From the NCBI GenBank assembly GCA_009691315.1, contig SICT01000041.1, positions 1 to 8,993 of the forward strand: DNA of 8,993 bases. The letters are read 5' to 3'. The notes beneath the pieces are model-generated. The model made no database searches and was not told where the DNA came from. It worked only from the letters and a program-made list of their open reading frames with translations. Position 1 is the first letter of the stretch; each line of letters begins with the position of its first letter. This document shows, in pieces, positions 1 to 5,139 of this stretch. Source of the stretch: Candidatus Uhrbacteria bacterium (lineage in GTDB: Bacteria; Patescibacteriota; Patescibacteriia; 2-12-FULL-60-25). Made by a program: the position numbers and the translations under genes.

Positions 1-1007
1 AAGGTGACCCGGGTGCGACACAATTTTATGTTTCCATGGAAGACGATCTCATGCGTATCTTCGGTTCTGATCGCATGAAGAGCATGATGGATCGTTTAGG
101 TATTCCAGACGACGAGGCCATAGAAAATCGTGTGTTGTCAAAATCCATAGAAGCCGCGCAGAAAAAAGTGGAAGGCCATAACTTCGACATCCGCAAACAT
201 TTGCTTGAATATGATGATGTGCTGAATAAACATCGCACGGCTATTTATCGCAAGCGGCGCGAGATTCTTGATGCGTCAAAAGAAGCGACGCATGAAGGGG
301 AGCGGCCGCTGAAACAAAAAGTTTTAGAGATGATTGAATTGGAAGTTGAACGGATCGTCGCGTTACACACCAGCGACGAACATCCCGAAATGTGGGATAT
401 GGAAGAGATTGAGCGCGCGGCCAAAGTCATTTTGCCACAGAATATGGATGTGAGCGGAAAAATTGCCGTGCCACAACATGAACTGGAAGGCAAGCAGGAT
501 TTAGCTGAACGGCGGACCCAGTTGATCCAATCCATCCGTTCACTCGTCGATCAAGCCTATCAAGCAAGTGAAGAAAGCGTCGGAGATGTAACACTGATGG
601 GGGAGATGGAAAAAGTTGTTCTCCTGCGCACCTTGGATGAATTGTGGATCGAACATTTGGAATCCATGGAGCATCTGCGCCGCGGCATCGGATTGCAAGG
701 CTATGGCCAGCGCGATCCGCTCGTTGAATACAAAAAAGAAGCCTATCGCATGTTTCATGAACTCCTGGTGACGATTCACGAACGCGTGGCCCACACGATT
801 TTTAAATTGCAAATCGCCCGTCAGACGGTTGAACAAGAAAATCAACGCGCTCAGCGCCCTATGCAATTTTTTGGTGCGGCAAAGGAAATGGGGGAGGCAA
901 ATCAACCGCCAACAATCAACCGTCAACCATCAACTCCAAAAGTTGGACGCAATGATCTTTGTCCGTGTGGAAGTGGAAAAAAATATAAGAAGTGTCATGG
1001 GGCGTAG
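1..1007 (+). CDS. secA: Protein translocase subunit SecA, C-terminal part (5' end outside window)
   Basis: SecA is the ATPase motor that pushes unfolded preproteins through the SecYEG channel at the inner membrane. The reading frame is open from position 3, with no start in the window; the first residues read GDPGATQFYVSMEDDLMRIFG, the conserved end of the SecA motor region. Next come the helical scaffold and two-helix finger segment (LDELWIEHLESMEHLRRGIG, then GYGQRDPLVEYKKEAY). The extreme C-terminus is a complete SEC-C zinc-binding motif, NDLCPCGSGKKYKKCHG, with the C-x-C-x8-C-H ligand pattern that in well-studied SecA contacts SecB or ribosomes. A Pro/Gln-rich linker before it is encoded by a run of 7-bp repeats (903-937). 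The stop is TAG at 1005-1007. The internal ATG at position 36 is not the real start. Identification is essentially certain; only the last roughly 335 codons are present. Confidence 0.97.
   Translation, partial: GDPGATQFYVSMEDDLMRIFGSDRMKSMMDRLGIPDDEAIENRVLSKSIEAAQKKVEGHNFDIRKHLLEYDDVLNKHRTAIYRKRREILDASKEATHEGERPLKQKVLEMIELEVERIVALHTSDEHPEMWDMEEIERAAKVILPQNMDVSGKIAVPQHELEGKQDLAERRTQLIQSIRSLVDQAYQASEESVGDVTLMGEMEKVVLLRTLDELWIEHLESMEHLRRGIGLQGYGQRDPLVEYKKEAYRMFHELLVTIHERVAHTIFKLQIARQTVEQENQRAQRPMQFFGAAKEMGEANQPPTINRQPSTPKVGRNDLCPCGSGKKYKKCHGA
903..937 (+). repeat. Five tandem heptamers (CAACNNN) inside the secA linker
   Basis: Five consecutive 7-bp units all begin with CAAC: CAACCGC, CAACAAT, CAACCGT, CAACCAT, CAACTCC. 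Because 7 is not a multiple of 3, the repeat passes through all frames and encodes a disordered Asn/Gln/Pro/Thr linker between the SecA scaffold and the zinc-binding tail. It is a short, degenerate tandem repeat inside coding DNA. Confidence 0.7.
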
Positions 1008-1009
1008 AT

Positions 1010-1050
1010 AAACCATTGTCTAATTCGTGCGAATTAGCGCATAAGGAATA
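1010..1050 (+). repeat. 41-bp direct repeat, copy 1 (leader of the 217-residue gene)
   Basis: This stretch matches 1677-1717 at 39 of 41 positions; the mismatches are at 1022 (A versus C) and 1039 (G versus A). It fills almost the whole spacer between secA and the next gene. It contains the inverted repeat TAATTCG-TG-CGAATTA (1021-1036) and an AAGGA Shine-Dalgarno-like sequence (1043-1047). The start codon at 1058 begins exactly 48 bases after the repeat begins, the same distance as in copy 2. Confidence 0.92.
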
Positions 1051-1057
1051 ATCAAAT

Positions 1058-1711
1058 ATGACTGGAGATCCAAAAATGCCTGGGCCAGTAAATCTCGAAA
1101 AGGGGATGGAAGAATTGCGTGAGCGAATCCATCGTGAGATGCGAGTTGAATTAGAGGGGCGCTTGAAGAAAAACCCTAAACCTTCCGAGCAGGAACTTGT
1201 GATGGGTGCTTTCCAAGAAGAGCTTGAGCCTCAAGTACGAGAAGCTCTCACGATCATGTATCAAAAAGGTTACTCAACTTCTTCTTCGGGATTTTATGGT
1301 GGGGGAATGCAGGCGATAGATGGTGAGTTCATTCTGAACGCAGACACCGTCACTCAACTTAAAGTTTTTGGAGTCCAGGTTGAATCAGTGAATAATTATT
1401 ATACCTTTCTTAAATTTCAATCAACCGCGGCGGATCAAGAAGTCATCCGTCAGCAGGCGGTACGTATCGCCAAGGCTTTGCCCGATCAGGAGATGCCAGC
1501 TTTCTATAGTCGAAGTCTTGCAGGGGAGGAATTTCGAGCGCAATACGGCGATCCATTGGAAGTGAAACGTATGCAATTAGAAAGACGATTGGCACTTGGA
1601 TATCTTTTTGATGATACAAAAGAAAAGTTGGAAAGGAACCTAGAGGAAGTGCGCGCGGAAATAAAGAAGAGAGAAGAAACCATTGTCTCATTCGTGCGAA
1701 TTAGCACATAA
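1058..1711 (+). CDS. Unrecognised 217-residue protein bracketed by direct repeats
   Basis: I do not recognise a named domain. The protein is soluble (no signal peptide or membrane segment) and has three visible parts. Residues 13-65 are a charged helical region. Residues 66-120 are a compact central segment with MYQKGYSTSSSGFYGGG followed by a predicted strand-rich stretch (IDGEFILNADTVTQLKVFGV). Residues 125-206 are mostly helical, ending in a charged coiled coil. From memory, similar proteins with a KGY-T-SSGFYG motif occur as hypothetical proteins in Patescibacteria; I could not check this. The ATG at 1058 follows AAGGA with good spacing. The last ten residues (TIVSFVRIST) and the stop are encoded by copy 2 of the 41-bp repeat, so the C-terminus looks replaced by, or fused to, a neighbouring leader. 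The stop TAA (1709-1711) overlaps the next gene's ribosome-binding region, so the two genes are probably coupled. Confidence 0.85.
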   Translation: MTGDPKMPGPVNLEKGMEELRERIHREMRVELEGRLKKNPKPSEQELVMGAFQEELEPQVREALTIMYQKGYSTSSSGFYGGGMQAIDGEFILNADTVTQLKVFGVQVESVNNYYTFLKFQSTAADQEVIRQQAVRIAKALPDQEMPAFYSRSLAGEEFRAQYGDPLEVKRMQLERRLALGYLFDDTKEKLERNLEEVRAEIKKREETIVSFVRIST

Positions 1712-1717
1712 GGAATA
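1677..1717 (+). repeat. 41-bp direct repeat, copy 2 (3' end of the 217-residue gene and Nudix leader)
   Basis: This is the second copy of 1010-1050 (39/41 identical), offset by 667 bp. Here the first 35 bases are coding (last ten codons and stop of the upstream gene) and the rest carries the AAGGA ribosome-binding sequence (1710-1714) for the Nudix start at 1725. The inverted repeat seen in copy 1 is weakened by the change at 1689. The change at 1706 turns GTGC/GCGC into a perfect GTGC-GAATTA-GCAC mini-stem. Confidence 0.92.
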
Positions 1718-1724
1718 CCGTGTT

Positions 1725-2141
1725 ATGTTTCATGCCTGCGGAATTTTTTATAACCCCGATACCCGTTCGGTTCTCTTGCAAAAACGAGATGACAAAGCCC
1801 CGGTCAATCCGAATAAATGGTGTTTGTTTGGGGGAGGCAGCGAAGGGGATGAAACGCCGGAGCAGACATTTATTCGAGAGATGAAAGAAGAATTGAATAT
1901 TGAATTAAAATTAGAAGATCTGAAAAAGTTTACGAATTATTTAAATCCGAAATTTAATACGCATCGCTATGTTTATTTGGTAGAAAGTCGGGCGGATAAA
2001 TCTTCTATGACGTTGAACGAAGGGGAAGATTTTGATTGGATTTCCTTAGATCGGGTATTCGAGTATGATCTAACCGAGTCAACGGCAAGGGATGTAAAAA
2101 CATTTTTATCAAAGTTGGACGACTCCTCTATTTTAAGATAG
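1725..2141 (+). CDS. Nudix hydrolase (first of two)
   Basis: Nudix hydrolases cleave nucleoside diphosphates linked to another moiety (damaged dNTPs, nucleotide sugars, ADP-ribose, cap-like ends). This 138-residue protein has a complete Nudix box at residues 37-59: G-x5-E-x7-REMKEELNI, including the metal-binding REx2EE. The usual Gly in the E-L-G-U part is Asn58. The N-terminal FHACGIFYN strand and the NKWCLFGGG stretch before the box are typical of the fold. The substrate cannot be deduced. I chose ATG 1725 because it follows AAGGA inside the repeat leader with the same spacing as the upstream gene; an in-frame ATG at 1683 would only add repeat-encoded residues (MSHSCELAHKEYRV). The stop TAG ends one base into a possible GTG start of the next gene. 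Confidence 0.93.
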   Translation: MFHACGIFYNPDTRSVLLQKRDDKAPVNPNKWCLFGGGSEGDETPEQTFIREMKEELNIELKLEDLKKFTNYLNPKFNTHRYVYLVESRADKSSMTLNEGEDFDWISLDRVFEYDLTESTARDVKTFLSKLDDSSILR

Positions 2142-2155
2142 TGTCAAGTAATCTT

Positions 2156-2506
2156 ATGACCGAAATCCAACTGGTAAAAGAGGCGATTTCCAGAGATATT
2201 TTGCATAAGATGGCGCTTGAGTCATTTGGAGATTTTGTGAAAGCGGTGGTCGATATTGAAAAAAATTTGATGGTGATTGGAGGGGAGTTGCATGCGGATG
2301 AAGAACAGGTGCTTTTGGAACAAGGCTCACGGCAAGAAGATTTATGGGGAATCAATTTGTATCCCAATCAGGTAGATGAAAGTTGGATTGAGTTTGATTC
2401 GATGATTAACATTCGTCCGCGGCAGGGAAATCGATCGCGAAGTGTTGATGATGTGCAAACGCGAGAACAAATTATCCGCGTGGTCAATAAGTTAATACAA
2501 AAATAA
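2156..2506 (+). CDS. DUF5674 family protein
   Basis: This 116-residue soluble protein matches, from memory, the DUF5674 family found in Patescibacteria and some other bacteria; its biochemical function is unknown. Hallmark blocks are FVKAVVDIEK (27-36), GGELHADEEQVLLEQGS (42-58), QEDLWGINLYP (60-70), WIEFDSMINIRP (77-88) and QGNRSR (90-95). The many conserved acidic, His and Arg residues suggest a binding or catalytic pocket, which is inference. The start is probably ATG 2156, which gives the usual MxEI...-type family N-terminus. An in-frame GTG at 2141, overlapping the previous stop, would add five residues (MSSNL). Neither has a clear Shine-Dalgarno sequence, so reinitiation after the Nudix gene is likely. 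The next gene starts one base after its stop. Confidence 0.88.
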   Translation: MTEIQLVKEAISRDILHKMALESFGDFVKAVVDIEKNLMVIGGELHADEEQVLLEQGSRQEDLWGINLYPNQVDESWIEFDSMINIRPRQGNRSRSVDDVQTREQIIRVVNKLIQK

Positions 2507-2507
2507 T

Positions 2508-2825
2508 ATGCCGCATGATTCCATGGAATTCTGTGCACGTTGGCAGACATTGTCGTTAGCAGAGCAATTCGGCAATATTGGGAGCGAAATTAGCCGAGCG
2601 ATCAAATGGAAGGATAGAGATTTGGGAATTTATGATCGGACGATTGATCGCGCGTTTGATTTGATTGATCTCACGATTACCGATCCGCGTTGGAAACATC
2701 GTTTAAAAGAGATCACCCGTTTTCGCGAATTATTAGGTGATGCTATGTTTGGTGGCATGCAATACCAGACGTCTTTCGAAGCGCTTGAGCGTTACTCCAC
2801 ACAATTTGTGATGATGAAAAAATAA
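2508..2825 (+). CDS. Small conserved protein of unknown function (105 residues)
   Basis: No named domain is recognised, but the layout recalls a family of short all-helical hypothetical proteins often seen in Patescibacteria (from memory, unchecked). Signature stretches are RWQTLSLAEQFGNIGSEISRA (11-31), FDLIDLTITDPRWKHRLKEI (50-69) and RFRELLGD (71-78), followed by an aromatic-rich C-terminus. It is soluble, with no signal or membrane segment. The start ATG 2508 lies one base after the DUF5674 stop; ATG 2523 (MEFCARWQ) is an alternative. It has no Shine-Dalgarno sequence and is probably translated by coupling. The next gene begins three bases after its stop, so it sits in an operon between DUF5674 and the second Nudix gene. 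Confidence 0.85.
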   Translation: MPHDSMEFCARWQTLSLAEQFGNIGSEISRAIKWKDRDLGIYDRTIDRAFDLIDLTITDPRWKHRLKEITRFRELLGDAMFGGMQYQTSFEALERYSTQFVMMKK

Positions 2826-2828
2826 ATT

Positions 2829-3263
2829 ATGGCTTATTATAATAAAGTAGGCATGCTCATTTTCAACGCCGATCATTCTGCGTTTTTGGTCGGCGAAACA
2901 AAAAAGAAATTTAATAAAGGCGAGCGGCCTGTGCAATATTTGATGCCAGGCGGTCAGTTTGAGCCAGGGGAGTCAGCCACGCAATGTCTAGCGCGCGAGA
3001 TTCAAGAAGAGTTGATGTGCGAGGTTGATCCAGACAGTTTGCAATTTATCGCTGAATACTTGGATGTTTCAGCGGCTAGTCCGGATCGCGATGTATCGAT
3101 TAAGTTGTATCAAGGCCAATTGATCGGCGAACCATTCGCTTGCTCCGAGATCGCCGCATTGCATTGGATCAGCCAGAAAGAATATCAGAGTGAACTGCTT
3201 TCGCCGATCATTCGCAATAAAATTATTCCAGACCTGCTACGACGCAAGATTCTGATGTCGTAG
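2829..3263 (+). CDS. Nudix hydrolase (second of two)
   Basis: This 144-residue Nudix-fold pyrophosphohydrolase has its box at residues 42-64: G-x5-E-x7-REIQEELMC, with all acidic metal ligands present but Met63 in place of the usual Gly. It is preceded by VQYLMPGGQFEPGES, typical of the family. Its N-terminus (YYNKVGMLIFNADHSAFLVGE) and C-terminal half differ clearly from the other Nudix gene in this cluster, so the two are not a recent duplication and probably have different substrates. ATG 2829 is three bases after the previous stop; there is no Shine-Dalgarno sequence. Its stop lies 15 bases before a strong extended -10 promoter, so the operon probably ends here, although no hairpin terminator is visible. 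Confidence 0.93.
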   Translation: MAYYNKVGMLIFNADHSAFLVGETKKKFNKGERPVQYLMPGGQFEPGESATQCLAREIQEELMCEVDPDSLQFIAEYLDVSAASPDRDVSIKLYQGQLIGEPFACSEIAALHWISQKEYQSELLSPIIRNKIIPDLLRRKILMS

Positions 3264-3277
3264 GAATGACAGAACTT

Positions 3278-3286
3278 TGTTATAAT
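3278..3286 (+). promoter_or_regulatory. Extended -10 promoter (TGTTATAAT)
   Basis: TGTTATAAT is a perfect extended -10 element (TGnTATAAT) in the short gap after the second Nudix gene. No convincing -35 is seen 16-18 bases upstream, but an extended -10 does not need one. Transcription would start near 3293, at or inside the first codons of the micro-ORF, giving a leaderless or near-leaderless message for the downstream membrane-protein/methyltransferase run. Confidence 0.6.
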
Positions 3287-3291
3287 GAACC

Positions 3292-3369
3292 ATGTCTATG
3301 ATCACTTGGATTTTATTAATTTTTTGGATTCTCGTGACGGCTAGTATTGCCAAGCGAGTTTTGAGTTAA
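3292..3369 (+). CDS. Possible 25-residue hydrophobic micro-protein
   Basis: The frame reads MSMITWILLIFWILVTASIA then KRVLS and stop (TAA 3367-3369). This is a single uninterrupted hydrophobic helix of about 18 residues followed by a basic end, which is the usual build of a one-span membrane micro-protein (predicted C-terminus in the cytoplasm by the positive-inside rule). It sits between a strong promoter and a membrane-protein gene that begins five bases after its stop. A second ATG at 3298 (MITW...) would fit better if transcription starts near 3293. There is no Shine-Dalgarno sequence. It may be a true micro-protein or a short upstream ORF that couples translation into the next gene. Confidence 0.45.
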   Translation: MSMITWILLIFWILVTASIAKRVLS

Positions 3370-3374
3370 TTTTT

Positions 3375-3626
3375 ATGGCTATTTTTCTTCGTATTTTGTT
3401 GGGCATTGCAATTGCTTTTGTTGGATTTCTTATGGTTTTGCGTACGGCATTTTTTATTGAATATGTTGGTACGATCTATTGGGCGGAGGTTAAATTTGGG
3501 AGTGGTGGCACAAATCTTTTTTATAAATTACTCGGGACACTGGTCATGATGCTTGGATTTATGGTTGCGACAAATTTATGGGAGGCGCTTCTTGGTGCGA
3601 CGCTTGGATCGCTTTTTACACGATAG
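3375..3626 (+). CDS. Small two-helix membrane protein of unknown function
   Basis: This 83-residue protein has two predicted membrane helices (about residues 4-24 and 50-70) joined by a loop with YVGTIYWAEVKFGSGGTN. It is conserved-looking but I recognise no named family. ATG 3375 follows the micro-ORF stop by five bases with no Shine-Dalgarno sequence. The short loop with a Gly-rich turn and aromatic residues may sit at the membrane surface. Function unknown. Confidence 0.8.
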   Translation: MAIFLRILLGIAIAFVGFLMVLRTAFFIEYVGTIYWAEVKFGSGGTNLFYKLLGTLVMMLGFMVATNLWEALLGATLGSLFTR

Positions 3627-3638
3627 TGTTGATATACC

Positions 3639-3666
3639 CAATACTTGATATTCAATACTCTCAATT
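3639..3666 (+). repeat. Four heptamers directly before the methyltransferase start
   Basis: The spacer ends with four 7-bp units, CAATACT, TGATATT, CAATACT, CTCAATT, running directly into the ATG at 3667. Two units are identical and the other two are diverged. The same period occurs inside the secA linker (903-937), though with a different unit. The AT-rich, structure-poor tract replaces any Shine-Dalgarno sequence for the methyltransferase. Confidence 0.55.
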
Positions 3667-4272
3667 ATGCACCACACCGGCACGGCCCTGCTTGATCCAC
3701 AAGTCATTTTAGATTACATCGGCATTCAACCAGGCTGGCACGTCATTGATTTGGGTTGCGGTGCACTTGGTCATTTCACTATTCCGGCGGCTCGATCAGT
3801 CGGCGGCTCGGGTAAGGTCTATGCCGTCGATATCCAAAAATCTGCGCTTGAGGCCATTGCTCGAACGGCGCGGCAGGAACAGTTGTGGAATGTACATCCT
3901 ATTTGGTCGAACATAGAAATTCCACAGGCGACGCCGATTCGATCTCACACCGCGCATCTGACGCTCATGGTTAATCTTTTACACCAGACAACCGATCGAT
4001 CCGGTGCCATGCAAGAAGCGGCTCGACTCACGATGCCAGAGGGTTTGATTTTGGTGATCGACTGGAATGCAGAGTTAACGGTGCTTGGCCCATCGGTCGA
4101 TCAGCGTGTTTTTCATGATCAGATTCAAGCCTTGGCACAAGATGCTGGTTTGAATCTATCCCATCAATTTCCCGCGGGCGATCATCATGGGGCTTGGCTA
4201 TTTCAGCGCGAGGAGGTAACCTCTCCGGAAGCAACGATTCTTCATCAATCCCACCCTTTTCACACCTTTTGA
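3667..4272 (+). CDS. Class I SAM-dependent methyltransferase
   Basis: This 201-residue Rossmann-fold methyltransferase transfers a methyl group from S-adenosylmethionine to an unidentified substrate. Motif I is VIDLGCGALGHF (residues 26-37). The acidic residue that holds the SAM ribose is D55 in KVYAVDIQ. A motif IV/post-II region with LMVNLLHQ follows, then the GLILVIDWN strand (126-134). The overall layout resembles UbiE-like methyltransferases, but without substrate-specific motifs I would not call it ubiE. The protein has a short His-containing start (MHHTG) and ends with a Pro/His-rich tail. There is no Shine-Dalgarno sequence; the start is preceded directly by heptamer repeats. The downstream membrane-protein gene begins four bases after its TGA stop. 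Confidence 0.9.
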   Translation: MHHTGTALLDPQVILDYIGIQPGWHVIDLGCGALGHFTIPAARSVGGSGKVYAVDIQKSALEAIARTARQEQLWNVHPIWSNIEIPQATPIRSHTAHLTLMVNLLHQTTDRSGAMQEAARLTMPEGLILVIDWNAELTVLGPSVDQRVFHDQIQALAQDAGLNLSHQFPAGDHHGAWLFQREEVTSPEATILHQSHPFHTF

Positions 4273-4276
4273 TTTT

Positions 4277-4723
4277 ATGCCTGGATTTTTCGCTCCCATC
4301 TTTCACCTGTCTTTCTGGCTCCAAGTTCCCGATGCACTTTCTCCCAAGATTGGGCTGGGTATATTTTGCTTCATGCTCGCCCTCTTGATCATTTGGGTTG
4401 CCACTCAACTGATCGAATATTTTGCTCGCCGAAATAAAGTCTTTCGTGACCGCTGGAAGCTTGAGAAGCCTTTGCGTCGTGAGCTCGGTAGAATTTCTGA
4501 GTTTTGTTTCTGGGCAGGAGCGAGTGGTCTTCTGTGGTATTGGCTTGTGACCCAGCGTATTCCATTCTTTGGAATGCGCATTGTTTTTTTGATCTGGTTG
4601 ATGGGATTTGCCGTTTGGGCTGCTTTTATTATTCGCGATATCGTCCGCCGCAAAAATGGCATGTCTGAGGAAGAACAGCGGTTGGCTTACGAGAAATGGC
4701 TCCCAAAATCGAAAAAGACTTAA
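4277..4723 (+). CDS. Three-helix membrane protein of unknown function
   Basis: This 148-residue protein has three predicted membrane helices (about 26-48, 75-92 and 98-120). A basic, amphipathic loop with FARRNKVFRDRWKLEKPLRRE separates helices 1 and 2, and the hydrophilic C-terminal tail (MSEEEQRLAYEKWLPKSKKT) is charged. Positive residues suggest that this loop and the tail are cytoplasmic. I recognise no named family. The start ATG 4277 lies four bases after the methyltransferase stop and the yraN-like gene begins four bases after its own stop, so it is in the middle of one transcription unit. Confidence 0.82.
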   Translation: MPGFFAPIFHLSFWLQVPDALSPKIGLGIFCFMLALLIIWVATQLIEYFARRNKVFRDRWKLEKPLRRELGRISEFCFWAGASGLLWYWLVTQRIPFFGMRIVFLIWLMGFAVWAAFIIRDIVRRKNGMSEEEQRLAYEKWLPKSKKT

Positions 4724-4727
4724 AGTC

Positions 4728-5081
4728 ATGTTAGATGCGCGACAAGAAACTGGGCGTCGCGGGGAAGATTTAGCCGCGGCGTTTTTGATGGCAAAGGGTT
4801 TTTCTTTGGTAGAGAGGAATTGGCGTTGCCGAGCAGGAGAGATTGATCTTATTGTTCGTCGAGATCAAGAAGTACGTTTCGTAGAAGTAAAAACGCGCTT
4901 TTCAACAACCTACGGGTTTCCGGAAGAGGCCATTACGCAAACGAAAAAGCATCATCTTGTGAAAGCGATTGACTGGTGGTTATTGAGTCATCCTGTCCCC
5001 AAGCATTATCAACTTGATGTGATTTCTATTTTAACCCTTCCAGGACAGAAACCAGATATTTGTTGGATTGAAGCTATTTAA
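4728..5081 (+). CDS. yraN: YraN/UPF0102 family endonuclease-fold protein
   Basis: This 117-residue protein is the usual length for the UPF0102 (YraN) family, which has the restriction-endonuclease-like (PD-(D/E)xK) fold. Visible family signatures are TGRRGEDLAAAFLMAKGF (8-25), then NWRC..GEIDLIVRR (31-45) and VEVKTR (52-57). The putative metal/catalytic residues are D40, E53 and K55. The cellular role is not well established; links to DNA processing are from family knowledge. ATG 4728 gives the standard N-terminus (MLDARQETGRRGED). An upstream in-frame ATG at 4608 lies deep in the preceding membrane-protein gene and is not credible. Confidence 0.93.
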   Translation: MLDARQETGRRGEDLAAAFLMAKGFSLVERNWRCRAGEIDLIVRRDQEVRFVEVKTRFSTTYGFPEEAITQTKKHHLVKAIDWWLLSHPVPKHYQLDVISILTLPGQKPDICWIEAI

Positions 5082-5098
5082 TTTTTTTGGTTCAGGGA

Positions 5099-5127
5099 TT
5101 GACAGGATGAGATTTCTTTGATAAGAA
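5099..5127 (+). promoter_or_regulatory. Promoter for the glycosyltransferase gene (TTGACA / extended -10)
   Basis: A perfect -35, TTGACA (5099-5104), is followed by a 17-base spacer and an extended -10, TGATAAGAA (TG at 5119-5120, hexamer TAAGAA at 5122-5127). The hexamer matches consensus at only 3 of 6 positions, but the -35 and TGn compensate. Transcription would begin near 5134, after the ATG at 5128 and just before the ATG at 5140, which favours 5140 as the start and implies a very short leader. Confidence 0.55.
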
Positions 5128-5139
5128 ATGGGGTCATTT

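Noticed and set aside
1683..1724. Extended start for the first Nudix protein (MSHSCELAHKEYRV)
   Set aside because: The extra residues are just translated repeat sequence; the AAGGA site and the spacing identical to the upstream gene support ATG 1725.
2141..2155. GTG start for the DUF5674 protein
   Set aside because: It would overlap the previous stop and is possible by coupling, but ATG 2156 gives the family-typical N-terminus; kept only as an alternative.
4211..4223. Perfect Shine-Dalgarno AGGAGGT inside the methyltransferase gene, with a small GAGG-TAA-CCTC stem
   Set aside because: No ATG, GTG or TTG follows at a usable distance in a frame with a plausible product; probably chance coding sequence.
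4028..4729. Long minus-strand open frame of 233 codons
   Set aside because: It runs antisense across the methyltransferase and the three-helix membrane protein, both of which have clear domain or membrane-helix features and normal operon spacing. The predicted product is low-complexity and polar with no recognisable motif.
5094..5117. GGGATTGACAGGATGAGATT resembles a degenerate GATT/GACAGGAT repeat
   Set aside because: Too short and irregular for a repeat call; the TTGACA within it is better explained as a promoter -35.
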